A stretch of 6,071 nucleotides of DNA from Alphaproteobacteria bacterium (lineage in GTDB: Bacteria > Pseudomonadota > Alphaproteobacteria > RF32 > CAG-239): positions 1 through 6,071 of the forward strand of contig JAFTNB010000232.1 in assembly GCA_017452115.1 (NCBI GenBank), in the 5' to 3' direction. The position numbers were made by a program, and so were the translations under genes. This document shows positions 1 through 5,359 of this stretch, one piece after another; the first letter of the stretch is position 1; each line of letters begins with the position of its first letter. The notes below the pieces were generated by a model, which searched no databases, had not been told where the DNA came from, and saw only the letters and a program-made list of their open reading frames with translations.

Positions 1-296
1 ATGGGCTTGCCGATGGTTTTGGGCACATACATTTTTTGCTTTTTTAAAGGAAAAAATTTTTCTGAATATCCGATTTCAGGCGGCATCTTAAATTCTAACA
101 CCATAGTTTCGGTTTCTTCATCTTTGAATACAAAATCATTTTTATTTGCTTTTCTTATTCTTTCTTTAAATTTATCATTAGGGATAACCTCAATTTCAAA
201 GCCCTCCATACTAATAGCATCTTTTAAGGCTTCAGATATTTTCTCAAAAGTTTTTTCCGAAACTATAATTTTTCTTTTTTGATTATTTTCGCTCAT
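1..296 (-). CDS. Hypothetical protein, C-terminus cut by window edge
   Basis: The reading frame starts at an ATG at 294-296 and stays open for 98 codons to the window edge, so only the N-terminal part is visible. The start lies inside the last codons of rarA (14-base overlap), with an AGG six bases upstream; this suggests translation coupled to rarA. The protein is soluble and highly charged, rich in Lys and Glu, with no signal peptide or membrane segment. It begins MSENNQKRKIIVSEKTF, has a probable helix at residues 14-30, a mixed strand-like stretch at 33-40 (FEIEVIPN), and a proline-containing segment MPPEIGYSEKFFPLKK at 71-86. I do not recognise a family. The opposite-strand open frame over the same bases has low-complexity, Phe/Leu/Ser-rich translation and is taken as a shadow. 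Existence of the gene is likely; its function is unknown. Confidence 0.7.
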   Translation of the reverse strand, partial: MSENNQKRKIIVSEKTFEKISEALKDAISMEGFEIEVIPNDKFKERIRKANKNDFVFKDEETETMVLEFKMPPEIGYSEKFFPLKKQKMYVPKTIGKP

Positions 297-1596
297 TTTT
301 TGCCTGCTTTTCTTTCCGTAAATTGTCAAAATATTCTATGCGTTTTTTAATTTCTCGTTCAAAACCTCTTTCTACCGGATAATAAAGTTTAGTGCGTTTA
401 ATTCCGTCCGGAAAATAGTTTTGCCCTGAAAAACCATCTTCCAAATCTTGGTCATACACATATCCGTCATTATAGCCCAACTGTTTCATCAACTTTGTCG
501 GTGCGTTTAAGATGTGTTTGGGTGGCATTAAAGACCCTGTTTGCTTTGCTAAATCAAAAGCTTTGTGCATAGCCTTATAAACTCCGGCAGATTTTGGTGC
601 AGTTGCTAAATAAGCAGTTAATTGCATTATGGCAAGTTCGCCCTCGGGAGAACCCAAGCGCTCATAAACTTCGGCACAAGATAAAGCTTGTGTAACCGCA
701 TTGGGGTCGGCAAGCGATACATCTTCAACCGAAAATCGGATTAAACGGCGCAAAATATATCTGGGGTCTTCGCCTGAGGCAAGCATTCTGGCAACCCAAT
801 ATAAAGCGGCATCAACATCTGAGCCTCTTAGAGATTTATGCACCGCCGAAATTAAGTTATAATGCCCGTCACGACCTTTATCATATACCGGTGCACGAGA
901 ACGAATTATGTTTACAATACTGTCTTTATTAAAAATTTCACCTTCTTTGGCATAAGCCCAAACACTTTCCGCCAAATTTAAGATATAGCGCCCGTCACCA
1001 TCTGCTGTATCTTTCATAAATTCTCGAGCCTTGTCATCAACCGGAAGTTTTTTACCCAAAGTTTTTTCGGCTCTTTCAAGCAAAACCTCAAAATCATCAG
1101 CGGTTAAACGATTTAAGACAAATACCTGACACCTTGATAACAAAGCGGCATTAAGCTCAAATGACGGATTTTCGGTTGTGGCTCCGACCAAAACAACAGT
1201 TCCATCTTCCACATAAGGTAAAAATCCGTCTTGTTGCGATTTGTTAAATCTGTGAATCTCATCTACAAACAAAAGTGTTCCCTTGCCTTGAGTGGCTCGT
1301 CTGTCTTTAGCATACTGAAAAACTCGTTTTAAATCTGCAACACCGGAAAAAACCGCCGAAATTTGCTCGAAATACAAATTTGTGTGCTCTGCAATCAGCC
1401 TTGCAATGGTGGTTTTACCACACCCCGGAGGCCCCCACAAAATAAAAGATGTAATTTTTTTTGAAGATAACATTCTGCCGATTGGAGCATTATCGCCCAC
1501 AATGTGACCCTGCCCGACAACCTCACTTAAGGTTTGCGGGCGCAAGCGGTCAGCAAGAGGTCTTTTGACCTGATTTGAGAACAATGTTTCTTCCAT
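283..1596 (-). CDS. rarA: Replication-associated recombination protein A (RarA/MgsA), AAA+ ATPase
   Basis: RarA is a cytoplasmic AAA+ ATPase of the clamp-loader-like class (Mgs1/WRNIP1 family) that acts at stalled replication forks and gaps; this role is family knowledge. With the start used here the protein is 437 aa, a normal length for the family. Visible motifs: Walker A GPPGCGKTT at 55-63, Walker B LLFVDEIH at 108-115, sensor 1 region GATTENPSF at 138-146, arginine finger in LLSRC (R155), and sensor 2 region GDGRYILNL at 201-209. The C-terminal tetramerisation part starts near HYNLISAVHKSLRGSD at 245-260 and includes LYWVARMLASGEDPRYI at 265-281. The start at ATG 1594-1596 is preferred over an in-frame TTG at 1600-1602, because AGGTGA sits six bases before the ATG but directly abuts the TTG. 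The gene has its own promoter and overlaps the next gene downstream. Its G+C content is visibly higher than that of the genes to its right, as expected for a core gene beside an accessory region. Confidence 0.97.
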   Translation of the reverse strand: MEETLFSNQVKRPLADRLRPQTLSEVVGQGHIVGDNAPIGRMLSSKKITSFILWGPPGCGKTTIARLIAEHTNLYFEQISAVFSGVADLKRVFQYAKDRRATQGKGTLLFVDEIHRFNKSQQDGFLPYVEDGTVVLVGATTENPSFELNAALLSRCQVFVLNRLTADDFEVLLERAEKTLGKKLPVDDKAREFMKDTADGDGRYILNLAESVWAYAKEGEIFNKDSIVNIIRSRAPVYDKGRDGHYNLISAVHKSLRGSDVDAALYWVARMLASGEDPRYILRRLIRFSVEDVSLADPNAVTQALSCAEVYERLGSPEGELAIMQLTAYLATAPKSAGVYKAMHKAFDLAKQTGSLMPPKHILNAPTKLMKQLGYNDGYVYDQDLEDGFSGQNYFPDGIKRTKLYYPVERGFEREIKKRIEYFDNLRKEKQAKNERK

Positions 1597-1602
1597 ATTC
1601 AA

Positions 1603-1608
1603 TCACCT
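1603..1608 (-). promoter_or_regulatory. Ribosome binding site of rarA
   Basis: On the minus strand this reads AGGTGA and ends six bases before the ATG at 1594-1596. That spacing fits the ATG and excludes the TTG two codons upstream, which would touch the site directly. Confidence 0.75.
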
Positions 1609-1610
1609 AT

Positions 1611-1628
1611 GATATATGCGAATATATC
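1611..1628. promoter_or_regulatory. Palindrome over the rarA -10 and transcription start region
   Basis: A perfect inverted repeat with 7-base arms, GATATAT and ATATATC, around a 4-base centre. It overlaps the predicted -10 and the expected transcription start of rarA, the usual place for a repressor operator. The arms are AT-only apart from one base each, so a chance origin in AT-rich DNA remains possible. Confidence 0.35.
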
Positions 1629-1648
1629 ACATTTTTTCTATGCAACAA
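1621..1648 (-). promoter_or_regulatory. Predicted sigma-70-type promoter of rarA
   Basis: On the minus strand a -35-like TTGTTG (1643-1648) is followed after 16 bases by TATATT (1621-1626), which is preceded by TGA to give an extended -10, TGATATATT. The start codon lies about 25 bases downstream, leaving a short leader. The site sits in the 88-base gap behind the 429-aa gene, so rarA need not rely on read-through from that gene. The -35 match is only moderate. Confidence 0.55.
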
Positions 1649-1684
1649 CCTTTATTTTTATGTTGTTCAATAGTGTTTTAGCAA

Positions 1685-2974
1685 TTAATCTCCACGATTT
1701 TTAGTGCTTTCAGCTGGTTTATCTAGATTCATTGTTTTATTAATATCATTAGTTACAATGTCATCTTTTCTTGTTTTTTGAACAATTTGCTTCCAATTTT
1801 CTATTGATTTTACAAATTTGGCACTATAATAGGATTTTTTTATATCGCTTTGTGGCTCTATCAACAAATCTTCAAGCGTAACCGTTTCTGTATTATAATT
1901 ATCTAAAAATAAGTTTTCTTCATTCAAACCCAGTGGTATATATGTAACAGCTCTTAAATTATTTTCTTTAGCCTCTTTTAAGATGTTTATTCGCCTGTTT
2001 TTCATATTTTCATTATTGGGCATATAAGCGGCTCGGCAATATTCCTTAAATTCCTCCCAATCTGCATCTTCCGGTATATCAAAACTACGTGTTTTCATAT
2101 ACATTTCCAGACCTCTATATTCATTATCTTTTGGAATTACTATCGTTTCTACCTGATTTTCTTTTTTATTTTGAGGCAATCCGCCTAACTCTATCGCAAA
2201 ACTTTGATAATATTCTTGATTTTCGGTTTTGCTGTAATGATGTATTAGCCCAAATCCGCTTTTTTCATCATATCCGCAAAACTTTGTCGAATGGTTATAA
2301 TTTGGCGTCGCATATACCAAGTATCTGGATTCCATATCATTTCTGGCGTAACAATAATATGGTTCTATCGCTAACTTTTTTCCCGAATATAAATCTTGGC
2401 TCATATCATTTACATCATAATTTAGTTTTTTTCTCAGCTCATTATCTTCGCCGTTCTCCCACGCTTTTTTGTACATTCTACGCACAAAATCTTTCCCTTG
2501 ACGATATTCTATATACTTTCTTAAATATCCGTCAGGGTGCAATAAGTGTGTGAATATCTTTTCGTTATTATCTTCTGAAATCACTGGTGCCGGCAACTGT
2601 TCAAGCCTTACTGCTATTACATGGCTTAACGGCATTACGAATTTTGATTTATTTATCTTATCTAGTAATTCTAAAATAAAATCGTTTACCTTTTCTGGTT
2701 CTAAAAAAGGGGTTTGGATACCTTTATTACTCACCACTATTGTGGCAGGATGCGTTGCTAAAGTACTTTCATCGCACACTGCAAGATAGTTGTTTTCTCT
2801 TAAATATTCAATCAGTTCGCTTTTATAATGAGAAGACAAATTTACAAGCTCGAAATTGTTTTTTTGGTAAAACTCATACTTTTCAACATCAACATAACTG
2901 AAAAACAATGCCACTGGTTCATCAATATTCTTAAAACTCGGATTGTTTATCAGCACACTGATATCTTCAAGCAT
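1685..2974 (-). CDS. Hypothetical protein, 429 aa, second gene of a two-gene operon
   Basis: I do not recognise this protein with confidence. It is 429 aa, apparently soluble, with no signal peptide or membrane segment. The start ATG (2972-2974) is 2 bases after the stop of the 181-aa gene and is preceded by GGGGAAAG, so the two are co-transcribed. Visible parts: an N-terminal segment with a strand-like VALFFSYVDV (21-30) and a helix around 51-61; a region rich in basic and aromatic residues, HPDGYLRKYIEYRQGKDF (146-163); a segment RYLVYATPNYNHSTKFCGY (217-235); then VETIVIPKDNEYRGLEMYM (275-293) and a helical part at 305-340. The tail after about residue 400 is polar and probably disordered. 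The YATPN segment followed by a later ETxVIP...E stretch is loosely reminiscent of ADP-ribosyltransferase-type folds, but I cannot place catalytic residues, so this is only a hint. Base composition is more AT-rich than rarA, consistent with accessory DNA. Confidence 0.85.
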   Translation of the reverse strand: MLEDISVLINNPSFKNIDEPVALFFSYVDVEKYEFYQKNNFELVNLSSHYKSELIEYLRENNYLAVCDESTLATHPATIVVSNKGIQTPFLEPEKVNDFILELLDKINKSKFVMPLSHVIAVRLEQLPAPVISEDNNEKIFTHLLHPDGYLRKYIEYRQGKDFVRRMYKKAWENGEDNELRKKLNYDVNDMSQDLYSGKKLAIEPYYCYARNDMESRYLVYATPNYNHSTKFCGYDEKSGFGLIHHYSKTENQEYYQSFAIELGGLPQNKKENQVETIVIPKDNEYRGLEMYMKTRSFDIPEDADWEEFKEYCRAAYMPNNENMKNRRINILKEAKENNLRAVTYIPLGLNEENLFLDNYNTETVTLEDLLIEPQSDIKKSYYSAKFVKSIENWKQIVQKTRKDDIVTNDINKTMNLDKPAESTKNRGD

Positions 2975-2976
2975 TT

Positions 2977-3522
2977 TTATCTTTCCCCGAATATTTTATC
3001 ATATTTTTTATGATAGGTTTTTAATATCTCTTCTATATCTTCTTCATTTTTACCATTTTTTGCACATTTTTGTTTGATGATTTTTTCATAATGATTAGAG
3101 TTATATTTTCTAGAACCATAAAGCATCTCCTGTATTTCTTCTTCTGTTCTACCATTTTCCCGAGCACATTTTATAGTCCATTGTTCAGATTTTTTGATAT
3201 CTTTCAAAAACTTATCCAAATCTTCCCAAGTATATTGTTTTTGATAGGGATTTTTTTCATACATTATAATGAACTGATTTTTTAAACAGCGTCTGTATTT
3301 TAGTATATCTTCGTCGCTTAGTCCTTCTTGCTTTTGTTTTACTTCCCATTCGGGCAAATTTTCGTATGTTAAGATTTCTCTATCTAAAACTTGTCTTGAT
3401 ACTTTTAATCCGCTCTTATGCTCACCTCTTTGAGTTTTGGCATCATACTTCCAATCTGATACAAAATTTTCATAATCTGACTCTATCTCTTCTCGGCTTT
3501 GATATTCTCTTATTTTCAACAT
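2977..3522 (-). CDS. Hypothetical all-helical protein with a repeated ENG-x2-EEEI motif
   Basis: First gene of the minus-strand operon: 181 aa, very charged, predicted mostly helical, no signal peptide or membrane segment. The start ATG (3520-3522) has GGAG eight bases upstream (3531-3534). It contains a repeated motif. Copy B, IKCARENGRTEEEIQEML (117-134), and copy C, KQKCAKNGKNEEDIEEIL (150-167), match closely with one residue of offset. A weaker copy A, KQKQEGLSDEDILK, lies at 62-75. Each reads as helix, Gly turn, then an acidic helix start, like short three-helix or HTH-like modules. W59, W99 and W115 mark helices in the middle part. I do not recognise a family. Its place ahead of the 429-aa gene behind a strong promoter suggests a small partner or regulator of that protein, which is inference. 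The gene is very AT-rich. Confidence 0.85.
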   Translation of the reverse strand: MLKIREYQSREEIESDYENFVSDWKYDAKTQRGEHKSGLKVSRQVLDREILTYENLPEWEVKQKQEGLSDEDILKYRRCLKNQFIIMYEKNPYQKQYTWEDLDKFLKDIKKSEQWTIKCARENGRTEEEIQEMLYGSRKYNSNHYEKIIKQKCAKNGKNEEDIEEILKTYHKKYDKIFGER

Positions 3523-3550
3523 TTATCTTTCTCCGTAGCTAACTGCTTAT

Positions 3551-3579
3551 TTTATAATACTTTTCAGCTTTTATGTCAA
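3551..3579 (-). promoter_or_regulatory. Strong sigma-70-type promoter for the minus-strand operon
   Basis: On the minus strand a perfect TTGACA (3574-3579) is followed after exactly 17 bases by TATAAA (3551-3556). This is close to consensus and about 29 bases upstream of the start codon at 3520-3522. It is placed back to back with the promoter of the plus-strand gene. Confidence 0.8.
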
Positions 3580-3602
3580 TAACAATTGCAAAATTCATAA
3601 AA
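3569..3602. promoter_or_regulatory. Inverted repeat spanning both divergent -35 boxes
   Basis: TTTTATG at 3569-3575 and its exact complement CATAAAA at 3596-3602 are separated by 20 bases and flank both -35 elements. This could be a shared operator for the divergent genes. The arms are short and AT-rich, so the case is weak. Confidence 0.25.
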
Positions 3603-3614
3603 CACTGATATATT
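3586..3614 (+). promoter_or_regulatory. Predicted promoter of the 386-aa gene
   Basis: TTGCAA (3586-3591) is followed after 17 bases by TATATT (3609-3614), with TGA directly before it, giving the same extended -10 TGATATATT seen at rarA. The -10 lies in the first unit of the 15-base tandem repeat, so the other two repeat units fall in the leader. Its -35 is only 6 bases from that of the divergent promoter. Confidence 0.6.
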
Positions 3615-3651
3615 CATAATGGATATATTCATAATGGATATATTCATAATG
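3607..3651 (+). repeat. Perfect tandem repeat, 3 x 15 bases, in promoter and leader
   Basis: The unit GATATATTCATAATG occurs three times without a mismatch (3607-3621, 3622-3636, 3637-3651). A further ATTCATAA core lies just upstream at 3593-3600. Each unit carries a TATATT -10-like element and an ATG. Because the unit is 15 bases long, those ATGs are in frame with the downstream gene, and a change in copy number would not shift the frame but would move promoter elements and alter the leader length. Confidence 0.95.
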
Positions 3652-3654
3652 AGG
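3651..3654 (+). promoter_or_regulatory. Ribosome binding site deciding the start of the 386-aa gene
   Basis: GAGG ends nine bases before the ATG at 3664-3666. The in-frame ATGs inside the tandem repeats (at 3619, 3634 and 3649) have no such site and would encode only a repeated MDIFI peptide, so the ATG at 3664 is preferred. Confidence 0.65.
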
Positions 3655-3663
3655 TTATGTAGC

Positions 3664-4824
3664 ATGGAAAATATTATATTAAGTTTATCTGATGAACAAA
3701 AAAGTGCTTATTTTAACTCCCCAGCGCCTTTTCATTTGGCACAATTTGAAGATCAAACCAATGGGCAACTTTTATATGCCAAAATTTCTGAATTATCTGA
3801 TGGGTTGCATACGCAAAAAGAGGATACCGATTTAAAAAATTTTGTGGAAGAACACACAAAATATAAAGATGAATTATTAAAAGAAGTTGTTGGAGAGCAA
3901 TATTTTCCCAAATATATGGCAGATTTAGAAACTCAACGTCAAAAACGTCAAAATGAAATTATGTCACAAACCGAACATTTATATCATTTTTCGCAAATTC
4001 CACCAACAGAATTTGGAGATTATTTATTAACTCATCCACAAGAAAGAGGAAATGCTTTATCTGAAAAAGTTGATGAAAGTTTATGCTACGCTTCAACAGA
4101 AGCACAATCACACTATATCATAAAGCCGCCGTCAAATAATCCGTCAGAATATAGTGGCGTAAGTTGTTATATGGATGAAAAAGTGGTTTTAATTACAGGA
4201 CATGAACCTCAAGACTTTTTAAGTAAACAACAATTATCTTATCGCTACGAAGTAGACCCAAAAACATTTATTCCCAATGTTTCTTTAGACGGCAGGTTTA
4301 CCAATGAATTTGAATCAAAAGAAAATGCGTTAGTTTTAAGTATTGATGGACCTTTTTCGGTATCAGATATGTGTAAATCTAAAGAAAACGGCGGTTGGGA
4401 TATTCCGGTATATTTTTGCCCGAATAAAGATAACAAACCTGATATTATGAAAAAAATAAATGAACTCCGCGGAGTGGGCATATCAAGAACAAACGCTTTA
4501 AGACAAGTACACGAACAAATGCCTAATCAACTTATTTTGCTTAATGAAAATCAAGAGTTGCTAACTCAAGTAAATGAGCAAGATAAAAAGCAAGAAAAAC
4601 AACCTAAAAAAGAAGAAACCAAAAATATTAATCAGCAACTTCAAGAAAAATTGAAAGCAGAAAAGACATATAGTTTGCTGCTGATTAAAAGAGGCTTACA
4701 AAACCCAAAAAATCAAAAAGTGGCAGAGCAAATTGCGGATAAAAAAATAGCAAAAACAGGGCAAGGATTGACCGAAGAAAATATGAAACAAATTAAAGCA
4801 AAAATTGTATCTAAAAGTAAATAA
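3664..4824 (+). CDS. Hypothetical protein, possible Arr/ADP-ribosyltransferase-like domain
   Basis: A soluble 386-aa protein with no signal peptide or membrane segment. The start is chosen from the GAGG site; upstream in-frame ATGs lie in the tandem repeat. Layout: a helical N-terminal part (1-100), a mixed alpha/beta central domain (about 104-252), a short helical stretch IMKKINELRGVGISRTNAL (261-279), and a Lys/Gln/Glu-rich low-complexity tail (302-334) ending in a basic helical C-terminus. In the central domain LYHFSQIP (106-113), SLCYASTEAQSHY (139-151), YRYEVDP (193-199) and the stretch LDGRFTNEFESKENALVLSI (208-227) occur in the order of the YHGT, YxTA, YxVEP and SxEPLRVV-type blocks of rifampin ADP-ribosyltransferase (Arr) and related H-Y-E folds. 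By that comparison H108 and Y142 would be NAD-binding residues; the third residue is unclear. This is motif comparison from memory, not a search. If right, the protein could be a toxin or modifying enzyme. It has its own promoter, and the next gene also has one. Confidence 0.85.
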   Translation: MENIILSLSDEQKSAYFNSPAPFHLAQFEDQTNGQLLYAKISELSDGLHTQKEDTDLKNFVEEHTKYKDELLKEVVGEQYFPKYMADLETQRQKRQNEIMSQTEHLYHFSQIPPTEFGDYLLTHPQERGNALSEKVDESLCYASTEAQSHYIIKPPSNNPSEYSGVSCYMDEKVVLITGHEPQDFLSKQQLSYRYEVDPKTFIPNVSLDGRFTNEFESKENALVLSIDGPFSVSDMCKSKENGGWDIPVYFCPNKDNKPDIMKKINELRGVGISRTNALRQVHEQMPNQLILLNENQELLTQVNEQDKKQEKQPKKEETKNINQQLQEKLKAEKTYSLLLIKRGLQNPKNQKVAEQIADKKIAKTGQGLTEENMKQIKAKIVSKSK

Positions 4825-4838
4825 AGGCTAGATTGTTT

Positions 4839-4852
4839 ATTGTTGACACAAT
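4839..4852. promoter_or_regulatory. Palindromic operator candidate over the -35 box
   Basis: ATTGT-TGAC-ACAAT is a perfect inverted repeat with 5-base arms and a 4-base centre. It encloses most of the TTGACA -35 of the promoter for the small-gene/zeta operon. Palindromes with TTGT/ACAA arms are typical targets of HTH repressors, and autorepression is common for toxin-antitoxin operons. The bound protein is unknown. Confidence 0.45.
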
Positions 4853-4871
4853 TCTATCATTTTGATATTTA
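4843..4871 (+). promoter_or_regulatory. Promoter of the 81-aa / 63-aa / zeta kinase operon
   Basis: A perfect TTGACA (4843-4848) is followed after 17 bases by TATTTA (4866-4871), preceded by TGA as in an extended -10. The -10 hexamer itself is poor, but the -35, the spacing and the TGn agree. It lies 19 bases after the stop of the 386-aa gene and about 33 bases before the start of the 81-aa gene. Confidence 0.6.
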
Positions 4872-4903
4872 TGAATAAAACAATGTGTAATAGGAGAAAA
4901 GAT

Positions 4904-5149
4904 ATGGAAGAACCAAAGTTAAACGAGGAAGAATTAAAAGGCTTAAGCGAAGAAGAAAAAGCAAAAAAAATCGCTGAATTAGAAAAACAAAAAGAACTAT
5001 ATTGGAAAGAACGTTATAAACGTAATATTTATGAGTTTGGTGATTATGACGGACCAGAAGATACTGAAATGACTCCAGATGTTGCAAAGGCTGTTGAAGA
5101 AGGATTAAAAAAAATCCGCCAAATAAAAGAAGCAGGACATTCTAAATAA
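4904..5149 (+). CDS. Small charged helical protein, 81 aa, possible antitoxin or partner
   Basis: The start ATG at 4904-4906 is chosen because AGGAG (4892-4896) lies seven bases upstream; a longer in-frame reading from a TTG at 4862 would run through the predicted -10 and the ribosome site. The 81-aa product is dominated by Glu and Lys, with a likely coiled-coil helix at about 7-40 (EEELKGLSEEEKAKKIAEL and onward), a Gly/Asp/Pro break at 46-54 (GDYDGPEDT), and a second helix at about 57-76. There is no membrane segment or signal peptide and no recognisable DNA-binding fold. It is the first gene after the palindrome-bearing promoter and is followed 18 bases later by the 63-aa frame and then the zeta-type kinase. 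Size, charge and position fit an antitoxin, but no family is recognised, so this is inference from context. Confidence 0.8.
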   Translation: MEEPKLNEEELKGLSEEEKAKKIAELEKQKELYWKERYKRNIYEFGDYDGPEDTEMTPDVAKAVEEGLKKIRQIKEAGHSK

Positions 5150-5167
5150 TAAGACTGGAGAACCTTA

Positions 5168-5359
5168 ATGTCGCAAAACCCAATGCTCTTTTCTGGTTAC
5201 GAATATTTTGAAGAACACAATGATGAGTTGTTGCCATCTTTAGAAAGCCTTATTGAAGAAATGGATGGCTATACAAACCCTAAAGGTACACATTTTTCTA
5301 AAGAAAATATAAAACAACTTATTAATAATGTAGAAAAAATGTTAAAGATATTTCTATGA
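5168..5359 (+). CDS. Small acidic protein, 63 aa: antitoxin candidate or N-terminal part of the kinase
   Basis: The start ATG (5168-5170) has GGAG (5157-5160) seven bases upstream. The product is 63 aa with an acidic helix at about 16-32 (EHNDELLPSLESLIEEM), a turn with TNPKGTHF (36-43), and a second helix from about 44 to 58. The stop codon overlaps the ATG of the zeta-type kinase (ATGA). A short acidic helical protein directly before a zeta toxin would suit an antitoxin, but it does not obviously resemble the epsilon or PezA antitoxins. Alternatively the frame is the N-terminus of the kinase: reading one base back within the six-A run at 5334-5339 joins residue K57 to NVKDIS and then to the kinase Met without a stop. 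The joined segment reads as a continuous helix, and the kinase lacks its own ribosome site. I cannot choose between the two from sequence alone. Confidence 0.65.
   Translation: MSQNPMLFSGYEYFEEHNDELLPSLESLIEEMDGYTNPKGTHFSKENIKQLINNVEKMLKIFL
5334..5339 (+). other. Run of six A's at a possible frame junction
   Basis: Within GAAAAAATG near the end of the 63-aa frame. One extra A here, or a -1 slip of the ribosome after codon 57, places translation in the kinase frame, which is open from 5329 through the kinase ATG at 5356. It could be a sequencing or natural indel, a programmed slip site, or nothing more than chance. Confidence 0.4.

Noticed and set aside
1..282. Open plus-strand frame of 93 codons at the left edge
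   Set aside because: It is antisense to the minus-strand frame coupled to rarA, and its Ser/Phe/Ile-rich translation is typical of a shadow of a Lys/Glu-rich protein.
1644..1667. Inverted repeat AACAAC / GTTGTT in the gap between the 429-aa gene and rarA, as a terminator
   Set aside because: Only a 6-base stem with a 12-base loop, and no T run follows on the minus strand; it also overlaps the likely rarA -35.
2089..2553. Open plus-strand frame of 154 codons opposite the 429-aa gene
   Set aside because: It lies fully antisense to a better-supported gene, its translation is rich in Phe/Leu/Ser/His as expected from an AT-rich complement, and I see no ribosome site.
3607..3651. Tandem 15-base units as a CRISPR array or iteron origin
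   Set aside because: There are no spacers, the units are directly abutting and too short for CRISPR, and no replication initiator gene is nearby.
3619..3663. Longer version of the 386-aa protein starting at an ATG inside the tandem repeat
   Set aside because: No ribosome site precedes these ATGs, the extra residues only translate the repeat, and GAGG at 3651-3654 fits the ATG at 3664. Not fully excluded.
4245..4481. Minus-strand open frame inside the 386-aa gene
   Set aside because: It is fully contained in a supported gene with no promoter or ribosome site visible.
4862..4903. Longer version of the 81-aa protein from a TTG at 4862
   Set aside because: It would begin within the promoter, whereas the ATG at 4904 has AGGAG at seven bases.
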